Below, piece after piece: positions 1-9,304 of a stretch of 57,053 nucleotides of DNA. The notes under the pieces were generated by a model that did not search any database, was not told the DNA's origin, and was given only the letters and a program-made list of their open reading frames with translations. The stretch is from Candidatus Nitrosocaldus tengchongensis (GTDB taxonomy: Archaea; Thermoproteota; Nitrososphaeria; Nitrososphaerales; Nitrosocaldaceae). Location: positions 1-57,053 of the forward strand of contig JACAFJ010000003.1 of NCBI GenBank assembly GCA_013538675.1, written 5' to 3'. The position numbers and the translations under genes were made by a program. The first letter of the stretch is position 1. Every line of letters begins with the position of its first letter.

Positions 1-1
1 G

Positions 2-2029
2 CTTGCAAATGAGAGCAGCCCTTACCTACTCCAGCATGCTGATAACCCCGTTGATTGGTATCCATGGTGTGAAGAGGCATTAAAGAGGGCTAAAGAGGAG
101 GATAAGCCCATATTCCTAAGCATAGGGTATAGTGCATGCCATTGGTGCCATGTGATGGAGCATGAGTGCTTCGAGGATGAAGAGATAGCAAGGATAATGA
201 ATGAGCACTACATAAACATAAAGGTTGACAGGGAGGAGAGGCCAGATATAGATGATGTATATCAAAGGGTATGCCAACTTGTAACTGGTACAGGAGGATG
301 GCCCCTTAGCGTGTTCCTAACACCAGATCTCAAGCCATTCTACGTTGGCACATACTTCCCAAAGGAGGATCGTTATGGGCTCCCAGGGTTCCCAAGGCTG
401 CTCAAGTACCTTGCTGAACTCTACAGGAGTGATAGGGCTAAGATAAACAGGCAGGTTGAGATGATAATGAATGGTCTAAGCATGCTTGAGTTTAAACCAA
501 AAGCAGTAGAGGGTATGGATCTAACCCTGCTTGATGAGGCTGCTCTACACCTACTGGATGATGCTGATATGGTCAATGGTGGCTTTGGTAGTGCGCCAAA
601 GTTCCCAAACACAATGAACCTAATGTTCCTCCTTAGATACTACAGGATGAAGGGTATAAGCAGGTTCCTCAACTTTGTGCTATTCACACTCAACAAGATG
701 GCAGATGGGGGTATACATGACCATATAGGGGGAGGGTTCCATAGGTATGCTGTAGATGCTAGATGGATGGTTCCTCACTTTGAGAAGATGCTTTACGACA
801 ATGCCTTGCTAGCAGTACTGTATGCTGAGGCTTATCAGATAAGCAGGGATGATAGATACTTGGAGGTTATGAAGGGCATACTGGATTACATGCTTAGAGA
901 GATGCTCAGCAGTAAGAATGGATTCTGCTCATCGCAGGATGCAGACTCTGAGAGTGAGGAAGGCAAGTACTACACATGGAGCATGGATGAGGTTAGAAGG
1001 TTGATAGGCGATGGTGAGCATACTGAGATCTTCTGTGCATACTATGGGATGAGTGAGCAGGGTAACTTTGAGGGCAAAAACATCCTTCATGTAAACATGG
1101 ACATCGATGCCCTAGCATCAAGATTTGGCAAGGACAGAGATGAGTTGAGTGCTATAATAGAGAGGTGTAAAATGCTTCTATTCAATGCTAGAGCATCGAG
1201 GGTAAAGCCAGCAAGGGATGATAAGATCATACTTGCATGGAACGCACTTGCTATCTCTGCAATGGTTAAGGGATACAAGGTATCTGGTGATGATAGGTAC
1301 CTTGATGCTGCCATGAAGGCAGTAAAGATGATAGAGGCTAATATGGCTAAAGGCTCTAGACTTAAGAGGATATACAAGGATGGTGTAGCAAAGATAGATG
1401 CTTACCTTGATGATTACTCATCATACATAAATGCACTCCTAGACCTCTTTGAAGTAGACTCAAGGAGCATATACCTAGAGAGGGCAATAGCATATACAGA
1501 GCATATGCTTCAGCACTTCTGGGATTCTAGCAATGATCTCTACTACACATCCGATGAGCATGAGCAGTTGATAGTAAGGGGCAAGAATCCTTATGATCTT
1601 TCAACACCATCAGGCAACTCGATGGCTGCTCTAGCACTCATCAGACTCTACCATTACACCCATAAGGAGGAGTACGTCTCAAAGGCAGAGAGTATACTTA
1701 AAGCATACGCACTCCATGCAGCAGAGAACCCATTCACATATGGAAATATGCTCAACGTACTCTACCTTTACCTTAAGAAACCAATAGAGGTTACTGTGAT
1801 AGATGCTAGTAGGGATGGAAGAGAGTTATGGAAGGAGTTCATGCCAGAGTGTATAGTAGTTACCATCAGCAAGGATGATCTTGATAGGCTTGAGAGCATA
1901 CCATTCTTCTCTGGCAAAGTATCGATAGAGGGCAAGGGTTTGACAGCATACGTATGCAAGGAGTTCAGATGCTCCCTACCATTGCATAGCGTTGAGGAGG
2001 TGAGGCGACATATTCTGGAGGAGACATAG
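2..2029 (+). CDS. DUF255 / YyaL-type thioredoxin-fold protein, 5' partial
   Basis: The gene enters from the left edge in frame and lacks its first few codons. The N-terminal part is a thioredoxin-like domain with the family hallmark CHWC (about residue 46 of the visible protein) followed by HVMEHE. The rest is an alpha/alpha-toroid domain like those of N-acyl-glucosamine epimerases and glycosidases, with conserved stretches such as [30 protein letters not shown] and TPSGNSMA. The layout is that of the widespread YyaL/SPATA20 family (usually about 650-690 residues), so little is missing. The biochemical role of the family is not established; a redox function is inferred from the CxxC fold only. 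An ATG at 152 is internal to the conserved domain and is not the true start. Confidence 0.9.
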   Translation, partial: LANESSPYLLQHADNPVDWYPWCEEALKRAKEEDKPIFLSIGYSACHWCHVMEHECFEDEEIARIMNEHYINIKVDREERPDIDDVYQRVCQLVTGTGGWPLSVFLTPDLKPFYVGTYFPKEDRYGLPGFPRLLKYLAELYRSDRAKINRQVEMIMNGLSMLEFKPKAVEGMDLTLLDEAALHLLDDADMVNGGFGSAPKFPNTMNLMFLLRYYRMKGISRFLNFVLFTLNKMADGGIHDHIGGGFHRYAVDARWMVPHFEKMLYDNALLAVLYAEAYQISRDDRYLEVMKGILDYMLREMLSSKNGFCSSQDADSESEEGKYYTWSMDEVRRLIGDGEHTEIFCAYYGMSEQGNFEGKNILHVNMDIDALASRFGKDRDELSAIIERCKMLLFNARASRVKPARDDKIILAWNALAISAMVKGYKVSGDDRYLDAAMKAVKMIEANMAKGSRLKRIYKDGVAKIDAYLDDYSSYINALLDLFEVDSRSIYLERAIAYTEHMLQHFWDSSNDLYYTSDEHEQLIVRGKNPYDLSTPSGNSMAALALIRLYHYTHKEEYVSKAESILKAYALHAAENPFTYGNMLNVLYLYLKKPIEVTVIDASRDGRELWKEFMPECIVVTISKDDLDRLESIPFFSGKVSIEGKGLTAYVCKEFRCSLPLHSVEEVRRHILEET

Positions 2030-2201
2030 ATGCGAGCAGTGTGGCAAGGCATTTACGAAGGTAGAGGAGCTCATGCAACATGTACAGGTTGTGCATAACA
2101 GCAATACACCATACTGGTGCGTTGAGTGCAACCTAGGCTTCAGCGATGGGAACGAGTTGAGGGAGCATGCAAAGAGATACCATACATACAGGAGGAAGTG
2201 A
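2004..2201 (+). CDS. Small two-finger C2H2 zinc-finger ORF with no recognisable start codon
   Basis: This frame encodes two consecutive classical C2H2 fingers. Each has C-x2-C, about 12 residues, then two His, and the second ends EHAKRYH just before a short basic tail. The open frame begins after a TGA at 2001-2003 and overlaps the end of the DUF255 gene by 26 bp. It contains no ATG, GTG or TTG before the first finger. The nearest ATG (2030) lies in another frame, and the first in-frame ATG (2074) would remove the first Cys pair. A GGAGG sits at 2017-2021. The protein may use a rare start codon, be expressed by frameshifting, or carry a base error. Small proteins of this type are usually taken as nucleic-acid or protein binders; no specific role can be assigned. 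Confidence 0.5.
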   Translation, partial: GDIFWRRHRCEQCGKAFTKVEELMQHVQVVHNSNTPYWCVECNLGFSDGNELREHAKRYHTYRRK

Positions 2202-2215
2202 GATGTAGATGATCA

Positions 2216-3139
2216 TCACTTATTGTTAATACCATCCATCTCAACATACGTTAGCCACTTGCTGAACCTCTCATCCCTGCCTCTAACAACATCCTCGTAT
2301 ATGCCCTTAAGCCTCTTCGTAACAACCCCTACATTACCATCCCCAACCTTCCTGTTATCTATCATGACTATAGGCTTTATCCCTGCTGCTGTGCCAGTTA
2401 GAAATGCCTCATCTGCAAGGTAAAGTTCATCCCTGCTTATGCTCCTAACCTCATAGATCATACCCTCATACCTTGCTATCTGGAGCACTGTATCCCTTGT
2501 TATCCCTGCTAGTGCACCATCTGTAGTTGGAGGTGTAGAGAGCACACCATCTCTGACTATGAATACATTCTCTGCACTTGCCTCAGCAACCATACCATTT
2601 ATGTTAAGCATTATAGCCTCATCAAATCCATTCTTGAGTGCCTCTATCCTTGCTAGAGCAGAGTTTGCATAGTTTGCTGTTGCCTTTGCACCAACTGGCA
2701 TGGTTCTAGCATCTATCCTCCTCCATGAAGAGACCATACACCTTATCCCTTGCTCACTACTCAAGTACTCATCCCACTGCCATACTGCTATAGCAACATC
2801 AACCTTGTTTGGTAATGGATTGACTCCCATCTTGCCGTATGAGTAGTATGCTATTGGCCTTATGTAGCAACTCCTCAACCCATTTGCCTTTACAGTCTCT
2901 ATAACTGCATCAATCATCTCATCAAAACCATACCTTAAATCCATGAGGTATATCTTTGCGCTAGAGAAGAACCTCTTTATATGATCATTCAACCTGAATA
3001 TGAATGCACCATTGCTAGTGCCAGAGTCATAGCATCTTATACCTTCAAATATACCAGTTGCATAATGCAAGGCATGTGTTAGAAGATGTATCTTAGCATC
3101 ATCAGCATCAACAAGCCTACCATTCATCCATATCTTCAT
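2216..3139 (-). CDS. ilvE: Branched-chain amino acid aminotransferase
   Basis: A PLP-dependent fold-type IV aminotransferase that would interconvert Val, Leu and Ile with their 2-oxo acids. The N-terminus (MKIWMNGRLV, then HALHYATGIFEGIRCY) is typical of IlvE. The Schiff-base lysine lies in GAKATANYANS, and the phosphate-binding region in EASAENVF and TDGALAGITRD. Length of about 307 residues matches the family. I chose the ATG at 3139 because it gives the standard N-terminus; a GTG five codons upstream (3154) is an alternative. It lies 46 bp downstream of aspartate kinase on the same strand, so the two may be co-transcribed as an amino-acid biosynthesis pair. Confidence 0.93.
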   Translation of the reverse strand: MKIWMNGRLVDADDAKIHLLTHALHYATGIFEGIRCYDSGTSNGAFIFRLNDHIKRFFSSAKIYLMDLRYGFDEMIDAVIETVKANGLRSCYIRPIAYYSYGKMGVNPLPNKVDVAIAVWQWDEYLSSEQGIRCMVSSWRRIDARTMPVGAKATANYANSALARIEALKNGFDEAIMLNINGMVAEASAENVFIVRDGVLSTPPTTDGALAGITRDTVLQIARYEGMIYEVRSISRDELYLADEAFLTGTAAGIKPIVMIDNRKVGDGNVGVVTKRLKGIYEDVVRGRDERFSKWLTYVEMDGINNK

Positions 3140-3185
3140 TCCCTTATCTAGCACAACTATGCTATCATGCTAGATAAAATAAACT

Positions 3186-4616
3186 TTAGTCTGTAGCAAC
3201 TGTAGAGTACATAGCCCTTTTTGCATGTATTGCCCTTACAGCATCATCAACATTGCTGCCAGAGTCCTCAACCACTATGACTATCCTCGATGTCTCCTCT
3301 TGCGCATCCATGTTTAGTATGTTTATCCCATGCTCTCCTACAGTACTGCTAGCCATTGCAGCAACATTTGGAACCCTCCACATCTCATCCCCTATCAAGG
3401 TTATTACACCTCTACCATAGACTATCGATGCGTTGCTATCATATGCCCTTATATGCCTCTCATACCGCTTCGCAAACTCTGCATCTAGGAAGAGTAGCCT
3501 AGCATACTCTTCATGGTCCTTCACATATGGGCTCAACTGCACAAACTCATTATACCTTCTATCCTTGAGTAGGTGCACCTTGAGATGCCATGCCATATCG
3601 CTCTGCATCCTGAGCATACAGCACCTCTTCCTCCCTGTAACTATCTTTATTGGGTTACCTTCATTGCTCTCTGGATGCCTTACTATCCTTGTGTAATCCT
3701 CTGGCTTATTCATGTTGGTAACCCTTATCTCCACATCTATACCAGCATCCTCTATATCCTTGATCGCTATAGGGTCAAGTATCTTCATGCCGAACATGCC
3801 AGCAAGTTCAGCTTCGTTGTATGATAGTATTGGTACATGCTCCAATCCATCCTTAACAACCTTGGGATCAGCACTAAGCACTGAACTATCCTTCTCAAAG
3901 CTTAAGGTTATGGGATAGACATCATGCAGCAGTATTGCAAGATCTGCTGCTGTCCTGTCAGATCCTCCTCGCTCATATGTAGTCTCTAACCCATCCATGG
4001 TCTTGCCTATGAATCCTCCTATGCATACAACATCATACTCCTTGAGCATATCCTTCAGAGCATTGCTACTACTCCTACTTGCATCTAACAGGAAGTTTGC
4101 TGCCTCAAAGTTATCATCTGTAATTATAGGCCAATCAGCGAACTCTATGTTGCATGCTTTAAGCCCTGAACTCTTCATGATATGGTGCATTGCATCTGCC
4201 ATAACAAGTTCCCCGCTATATGCTAATGCTCTAGCCCTTGTCACATCAACGAACCTTCTGTACTCTGCTGCCTGCTTCAATGCTATTATAACATGCTTAT
4301 AAAACCTATCTAGCATCTGGAGGAACTCTAGCCTGTTCTGCTCATCCATATACTTGCCTGCTATATGCTCATACACACTCCTGAACACATCTATATCAAC
4401 TGGCTCTGATGAGGCGTAACTCCTGCCTATCTCTATTGCAATATCTGTGAGTGATCTTGCCTTGCCATTGTATGCTGTGAACGGGGCAGAGAATACTGCA
4501 ACTACCTTGTCATGCTCAGCAAGCATCCCCTTAATCCTCTTCAGTACAAGTGGTACATTGCCTCCATCTATGCCTAGTGTGTTGCCTCCAAACTTGGCTA
4601 TCGCTAATTTAGTCAT
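3186..4616 (-). CDS. lysC: Aspartate kinase
   Basis: Phosphorylates aspartate, the first step towards Thr, Met and possibly Lys. The N-terminus has the KFGG nucleotide-binding motif. The amino-acid kinase core continues through SGELVMADAM, GGFIGKT and YERGGSDRTAADLA, and the C-terminal part (about residue 390 onward) carries ACT-like regulatory sequence (AAMASSTVGEHGINILNMDAQ). Length of 476 residues is normal for an archaeal monofunctional enzyme. Homoserine dehydrogenase is encoded separately at 17.2 kb. An AT-rich TATA-like element about 28 bp upstream suggests a leaderless transcript. Feedback control through the ACT region is family knowledge, not shown here. Confidence 0.93.
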   Translation of the reverse strand: MTKLAIAKFGGNTLGIDGGNVPLVLKRIKGMLAEHDKVVAVFSAPFTAYNGKARSLTDIAIEIGRSYASSEPVDIDVFRSVYEHIAGKYMDEQNRLEFLQMLDRFYKHVIIALKQAAEYRRFVDVTRARALAYSGELVMADAMHHIMKSSGLKACNIEFADWPIITDDNFEAANFLLDASRSSSNALKDMLKEYDVVCIGGFIGKTMDGLETTYERGGSDRTAADLAILLHDVYPITLSFEKDSSVLSADPKVVKDGLEHVPILSYNEAELAGMFGMKILDPIAIKDIEDAGIDVEIRVTNMNKPEDYTRIVRHPESNEGNPIKIVTGRKRCCMLRMQSDMAWHLKVHLLKDRRYNEFVQLSPYVKDHEEYARLLFLDAEFAKRYERHIRAYDSNASIVYGRGVITLIGDEMWRVPNVAAMASSTVGEHGINILNMDAQEETSRIVIVVEDSGSNVDDAVRAIHAKRAMYSTVATD

Positions 4617-4688
4617 AGGCTAGGTAAGATGAGCCATCTAATAAAATTATAACTCCGCATCTAATCGGTAATATATACCCTAGATTGG

Positions 4689-4696
4689 TTTATAAG
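4689..4696 (+). promoter_or_regulatory. TATA box of the PIN-ATPase gene
   Basis: TTTATAAG is centred about 28 bp before the ATG at 4721, the spacing expected for an archaeal leaderless transcript. Confidence 0.5.
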
Positions 4697-4720
4697 CAGT
4701 ATACAGGTTAAGGCATCTGT

Positions 4721-6538
4721 ATGGATGATAATAATAATAAGTTGGTGCTAGATACCAGTATAATAATAGATGGAAAGGTAAGCAGGATGCTTGAGGATGG
4801 CGGGTTGAGTGTTTACGAGCTTATAATACCAATCGCTGTGCTGGATGAGCTACAAGCTCAGGCATCTCTAAGCAGAGAACAAGGGTTCATAGGCTTGAAT
4901 GAGGTTAAGAGGATAAGGGAGCTATGCTCAAGCAAGGGAATAATGTTAAGGTTTGAGGGTGATAGGCCAAGCATGGATGATATCAAGTTGGCTAGGCATG
5001 GGAGGATAGATGCGCTGATAAAGGATGTTGCAAAGAAGGAAGGAGCGATACTTGTAACTGCAGATTATGTTCAAGCACTGGTAGCAGAGGCTGAAGGCAT
5101 CAAGGTGAGGTATATACGCAAGGATGTAAAGAGAGACCTCTCATTCGAGAGGTACATAGATGAGCAGACTATGAGCCTGCATATGATGGAGGATGTGAGC
5201 ATATTTGCAAAGAAGGGTAAGCCTGGCACATTTGAGTTGGTTAAGGTTAGAGAGGATCCATGTACGCATGCAGAGTTGATGAACATGATAAGGGAGATAT
5301 CAGATGCAGCAAGGTTAACCCCTGGAGCAAATGAGATAAGCATGAATGGTGCAACTGTAATCCAGTTGGGGAACTACAGGATAGCCATAACTAGACCACC
5401 ATTCTCAGATAAACTTGAGATAACTATAGTTAGGCCAACTGTAAGGCTAACGCTGGATGATTACAGGGTATCGAAGAGGCTGATGGAGAGGCTCAAGAGC
5501 AAGGCTGAAGGCATACTGATAGCAGGACCCCCAGGCTCTGGTAAGAGCACATTAGCAAGTAGCCTAGCAGAGTTCTACATGCAACAAGGCAAGATAGTGA
5601 AGACCTTCGAGTCCCCACGGGATCTGCAGGTTAGCGATGCAGTAACACAGTATGCGCCGTTGGAGGGGAGCTTCAAGAAGGCTGCAGAGATACTCTTGCT
5701 TGTAAGACCAGACTACACCATATTCGATGAGGTTAGGAAGAGCGAGGACTTTGAGGTCTTTGCAGATATGCGCCTTGCAGGGGTAGGGATGGTTGGTGTT
5801 GTACATGCGTCAAGTCCATTGGATGCCATACAGAGGTTCATAGGCAGGGTTGAGTTGGGCATGATACCCCATATACTTGACACAATAATATTCGTTAATG
5901 CTGGAGCGATAGTTAAGGTGTATGAGTTGAACCTAACTGTTAGGGTACCAACAGGCATGGTTGAGCAGGATCTAGCAAGGCCAGTTATAGAGGTTAGGGA
6001 CTTTGAGACTGGTAGGTTAGAGTATGAGATATACACATTTGGTGAGGAGAATGTCATAGTGCCAGTAAATGCAGAGAGCAGTGATGATGGCATAAAGAGG
6101 CTTGCTGAAGAGAGGATACTTGAGGTTGTAAGGAGATTCGATAAGGGCGCTGAGGTGAAGATCACTGGTAGTAATAGTGCGCTTGTTAGGGTAGATCGTT
6201 CAGCAATACCACTGTTAATAGGCAAGAGTGGCTCTACAGTAAAGGAGCTTGAGAGGATTCTTGGCATAAGCATAGATGTTGAGCCAAGGATGAGGTCCAT
6301 GGGAGAGAGTGTAAAGTTTGATATAAGCGAACAGGGTAATTCATTCTACATAACGTTTGAGGATGGAGTTGCAAATAAGAGTGTGGATGTATATGTTGAT
6401 GATCAATACCTATTCTCTGCAATGGTTGGAAAAAAGTCTAGGATAAAGGTATCTAAGAACTCTGATATGGGTAAGAGGCTGCTACAAGCACTTCTTACCA
6501 ATAGTAAGATAAGCGTGTTGGTAGCACAGAAGAGGTAA
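4721..6538 (+). CDS. PIN domain - secretion-type ATPase - KH domain protein (PINA-like)
   Basis: Three domains are visible. Residues 7-130 form a PIN nuclease-like domain with acidic residues at D11, E43, D97 and D115. The central region is a PilT/VirB11-type P-loop ATPase with Walker A GPPGSGKST at 269-277 and a Walker B-like stretch YTIFDEV. Around residues 485-540 is a KH domain with the GKSG loop. This architecture matches the conserved archaeal ATPase family that includes Sulfolobus PINA, reported to act on Holliday junctions with Hjc. A role in DNA recombination or repair is therefore inferred from the family. It is monocistronic by position, with a TATA box at leaderless spacing. Confidence 0.88.
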   Translation: MDDNNNKLVLDTSIIIDGKVSRMLEDGGLSVYELIIPIAVLDELQAQASLSREQGFIGLNEVKRIRELCSSKGIMLRFEGDRPSMDDIKLARHGRIDALIKDVAKKEGAILVTADYVQALVAEAEGIKVRYIRKDVKRDLSFERYIDEQTMSLHMMEDVSIFAKKGKPGTFELVKVREDPCTHAELMNMIREISDAARLTPGANEISMNGATVIQLGNYRIAITRPPFSDKLEITIVRPTVRLTLDDYRVSKRLMERLKSKAEGILIAGPPGSGKSTLASSLAEFYMQQGKIVKTFESPRDLQVSDAVTQYAPLEGSFKKAAEILLLVRPDYTIFDEVRKSEDFEVFADMRLAGVGMVGVVHASSPLDAIQRFIGRVELGMIPHILDTIIFVNAGAIVKVYELNLTVRVPTGMVEQDLARPVIEVRDFETGRLEYEIYTFGEENVIVPVNAESSDDGIKRLAEERILEVVRRFDKGAEVKITGSNSALVRVDRSAIPLLIGKSGSTVKELERILGISIDVEPRMRSMGESVKFDISEQGNSFYITFEDGVANKSVDVYVDDQYLFSAMVGKKSRIKVSKNSDMGKRLLQALLTNSKISVLVAQKR

Positions 6539-6616
6539 GCGTGTAAGTTAGGTTAAGGAGAAAGAGCAGAAAAGGGGAGGAGGAAGGAGAGGAGTATAGG
6601 AGGAGGAAGAGATAAC

Positions 6617-6624
6617 ATTATATC
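6617..6624 (+). promoter_or_regulatory. TATA box of the nicotinamidase gene
   Basis: ATTATATC is centred about 27 bp before the ATG at 6647, consistent with leaderless transcription. Confidence 0.45.
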
Positions 6625-6646
6625 AGATGACATCATAACTATCTGT

Positions 6647-7231
6647 ATGAGTGAGATGCTTAGTGATGGTTCAGCACTTATAATAGTTGATATGCAGAAT
6701 GACTTCATGCCAGGAGGCTCTCTACCAGTACCAGATGCAGATAAGATCATACCTGTAATAAACAAGTATATAGAGATATTCACTACCAAAGGACTACCAA
6801 TATTTGCAAGTAGGGACTGGCATCCTCCAAACCACATATCGTTCAAGCAAAGGGGAGGGATATGGCCTGTGCACTGTGTTAGAGACACATTAGGTGCAAA
6901 GTTCCATCCAGATCTTAAACTTCCTAGAAGTGCTATGGTGATATCGAAGGCAACTGATCCAAACAGGGAAGCATACTCAGCGTTCGATAGAACTGAACTT
7001 GCTGATAGGTTGAGGGAGAAGAATATCAAGAGGGTGTTTATAGCAGGGGTTGCAACAGACTATTGTGTAAAGAATACAGCGCTGGATGCACTTGATCATG
7101 GGTTTGAAGTTATCCTACTTGAGGATGCTACAAAAGGGCTGGCAAACGGTGCACCTGCTATAGAGGAGATGAAGGCAAAGGGAGTTAAGATCATCAGGTT
7201 AGAGCAGCTCATAGCAGTGAAGAACAGATGA
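6647..7231 (+). CDS. pncA: Nicotinamidase / pyrazinamidase (isochorismatase superfamily)
   Basis: Hydrolyses nicotinamide to nicotinate and ammonia in NAD salvage. All family signatures are visible: the catalytic Asp in IVDMQNDFMPGG near residue 16, a metal-binding region in SRDWHPPNHISF, WPVHCV, the catalytic Lys in VISKATDP, and the nucleophilic Cys in AGVATDYCVKNTA with its cis-peptide neighbourhood. Length of 194 residues is typical. The ATG at 6647 fits the upstream TATA box. Confidence 0.93.
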   Translation: MSEMLSDGSALIIVDMQNDFMPGGSLPVPDADKIIPVINKYIEIFTTKGLPIFASRDWHPPNHISFKQRGGIWPVHCVRDTLGAKFHPDLKLPRSAMVISKATDPNREAYSAFDRTELADRLREKNIKRVFIAGVATDYCVKNTALDALDHGFEVILLEDATKGLANGAPAIEEMKAKGVKIIRLEQLIAVKNR

Positions 7232-7296
7232 GAGTATACATGCACTTAGCGGATCTCAACCTCTTATTTAGGCTATTGTAAATAATGGATGATATG

Positions 7297-7767
7297 TTAT
7301 AGAGCGCTTATCTTCCTCAGTATACTCTCATCGCTCTTTATTATCTGTATGAGTTGCTCTAACCTCCTTAACGACCTGTTATCGAAGTAATGCTCTATAC
7401 CCTCAGTTATCCTATGTGCATCCTCCTCCTCTATGCCTAGCAGTAGAAGGAACTCTGTAAGTATGCTATGCCTCTCCCTTATCATCTTGGCAATCTCTAG
7501 CCCTTTATCCTTCATCCTTATCCCTCTATACTTCTCATACTCTATATAGCCTGATTCATGCAGTCTTTGCACCATCTTTGTAACGCTAGCAGAACTCACG
7601 TTGAGATAGTTGGATATATCGCTCATGCTTACATAACCTTTATGCTCTATAAGTTCGTATATAACCTCCAAGTAATCCTCCATCCTCTGGGTCCTGCCCC
7701 TTCTGCCTCTAGCCTGCTTGCTCTGTGCAGCCTTTATTGACTCAAGTCTATCCCTAGCCTTCCCCAA
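7297..7767 (-). CDS. DtxR/MntR-family metal-dependent regulator
   Basis: The N-terminal winged helix (RMEDYLEVIYELIEHKGYV, then SDISNYLNVSSASVTKMVQRL) and the dimerisation helices with metal-ligand candidates (RHSILTEFLLLLG, EGIEHYFD) are characteristic of the DtxR/MntR family of Fe- or Mn-responsive repressors. The C-terminal SH3-like domain is absent, so it resembles the short MntR/IdeR form. The start is TTG (7767); the basic N-terminal extension RGRRGRTQR precedes the conserved fold. It is divergent from the rhodanese gene across only 43 bp, so it may control its neighbour or itself, but no operator palindrome was recognised. Metal specificity cannot be read from sequence. Confidence 0.85.
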   Translation of the reverse strand: MGKARDRLESIKAAQSKQARGRRGRTQRMEDYLEVIYELIEHKGYVSMSDISNYLNVSSASVTKMVQRLHESGYIEYEKYRGIRMKDKGLEIAKMIRERHSILTEFLLLLGIEEEDAHRITEGIEHYFDNRSLRRLEQLIQIIKSDESILRKISAL

Positions 7768-7810
7768 TGCTATAATCTGCTAAACCTACTTATATACACT
7801 TTATGCATGT

Positions 7811-8647
7811 ATGCTTATGCTCATAACAGTTGACGACTTGAAGCAGATGCTAGATGCAGATGCTCAGGATCTACTCATAGTTGATGCTAGATCATGGCAT
7901 GAGTACTGCTCTGGGCATATACCTAGAGCAGTTAACATGGACCTCTTTGCATTCCACTGGACAGATACAACTGATGAGGGTATAGAGAGGTTCAACTCAA
8001 GCCTGAATATGCTGCTCAGGAGTGTTGGTATAACCTATGATAAGCATGTAATATTCTACGATGATATAACTGGAACTCTAGCTGCTAGAGGCTTATGGCT
8101 CATGCATTACATATCCCATGAGCATGCAATAGTCCTTGATGGTGGATTTAGGATGTGGAGGAGGAGAGGTTATCCAGTTGAGAAGGAGCCTACAAGACCA
8201 AGCCCTGTTAAAGAAGATTATGCATACAGGTTCGATAATGATGTGCTTGCAACATACAGATACATACTAGAGAGGATGAATAGCCACAATGTTAGGATAG
8301 TTGATGCAAGGAGCAGGGAAGAATATAATGGCATGTATGTTAGAGCATCTAGGGGAGGGCATATACCAAATGCAGTGAACATAAACTGGGAGGCTAACGT
8401 GATGCATAATGGTATAATGAAGCCTGTTGAGATGCTAAGGGAGGTATACTCTTCTATTCTGCAAAGCAATGATGAAGAGAAGGGGAAAGATGATGATATA
8501 GAGATAATCTGCTACTGCCAGGGAGGTTACAGGGCAGCCCATGCATACCTAGCATTAAAACTATTGGGCATAAAGAGGGTTAGGGTATACCTTGGCTCAT
8601 GGTATGAGTGGGGGAATAGGGATGAACTCCCAGTCGAGTTATCCTGA
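7811..8647 (+). CDS. Two-domain rhodanese (thiosulfate/3-mercaptopyruvate sulfurtransferase)
   Basis: Two tandem rhodanese domains are seen: an inactive N-terminal one (LIVDARSWHEYCSGHIPRA) and a catalytic C-terminal one (IVDARSREEYNG, GHIPNAVNINW) with the loop CYCQGGYRA that supplies the persulfide-forming Cys. Length of 278 residues is standard. The loop CQGGYRA resembles thiosulfate-type rhodaneses more than the CGSGVTA of mercaptopyruvate enzymes. The start could be the ATG at 7811 or two codons later. Role: sulfane sulfur transfer, cyanide detoxification or sulfur supply; the physiological substrate is unknown. Confidence 0.88.
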   Translation: MLMLITVDDLKQMLDADAQDLLIVDARSWHEYCSGHIPRAVNMDLFAFHWTDTTDEGIERFNSSLNMLLRSVGITYDKHVIFYDDITGTLAARGLWLMHYISHEHAIVLDGGFRMWRRRGYPVEKEPTRPSPVKEDYAYRFDNDVLATYRYILERMNSHNVRIVDARSREEYNGMYVRASRGGHIPNAVNINWEANVMHNGIMKPVEMLREVYSSILQSNDEEKGKDDDIEIICYCQGGYRAAHAYLALKLLGIKRVRVYLGSWYEWGNRDELPVELS

Positions 8648-8659
8648 TCCTCCTCCTTA

Positions 8660-9283
8660 TTATGCAACTATGTTGAATGGCCTTATGCCCCTTGAGTTCA
8701 TGAACCCCCTTATATCCTCTATTATGGAGGATAATGGGATGATAGATCTCTGAGGATCTGCATACTCATCCATCATATAGATCCTTGTATTACTCACCCT
8801 GCTAGCATCAGCATCACCAACGATAATAGTCCATACATTAACCCTTGGATTCAGTGCATAAACCCTTCTCAGTCTTTGATTAAGTGCATACATCTCATCA
8901 CCTCTAGCAATGAGTATGATTAGTGTATTATCTGGATTAGATCTCAATGCTCTCATAGATGGTATCACTAGATCAAGCATCAGATCATCATCTAGTTGGA
9001 TCTTCCTCTCACTCTGTATCATGCACTCAGTAAGCAGGTAATGCATGAGTGCTGTTACTAGCCTAAGGAGGATAGCATCTTTATCCTTATCCCCATCCTT
9101 GATGCTGAGTTCTTTCATGCATGAGTGCATTACTGTTGATATTACACTCCTACTATCCCTTGCAAGACCCCTCCTCAGCTCATTCCTCCCAAGCCTCTCT
9201 ATAACTGAGTAGAGTAGTGCCTTTGCATCAACACCATCAGTGCCTGAACTATTAGCCATCATCACCATATGCTCAATAACCAT
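8660..9283 (-). CDS. Unrecognised 207-residue protein
   Basis: I do not recognise this protein. It is soluble-looking, with no signal peptide or transmembrane segment. The first half is helical and charged (ERLGRNELRRGLARDSR, MKELSIKDGDKDKDA). The second half alternates strands and helices (TLIILIARGDEMYAL, VNVWTIIVGDADASRV) in a way that recalls a Rossmann-like or vWA-like fold, but no diagnostic metal-binding motif is present. It converges on the rhodanese gene and lies 21 bp downstream of the DUF192 gene on the same strand. It is probably a real gene because the frame is open throughout with normal codon use. Confidence 0.6.
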   Translation of the reverse strand: MVIEHMVMMANSSGTDGVDAKALLYSVIERLGRNELRRGLARDSRSVISTVMHSCMKELSIKDGDKDKDAILLRLVTALMHYLLTECMIQSERKIQLDDDLMLDLVIPSMRALRSNPDNTLIILIARGDEMYALNQRLRRVYALNPRVNVWTIIVGDADASRVSNTRIYMMDEYADPQRSIIPLSSIIEDIRGFMNSRGIRPFNIVA

Positions 9284-9304
9284 CCATATATTAAATTGAT
9301 TCTA

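Noticed and set aside
152-2029. Start of the DUF255 gene at ATG 152
   Set aside because: The frame is open to the left edge and encodes the conserved thioredoxin segment with CHWC before position 152.
3433-4302. Several open frames antisense to aspartate kinase
   Set aside because: Shadow frames with unnatural composition, opposite to a gene with strong family motifs.
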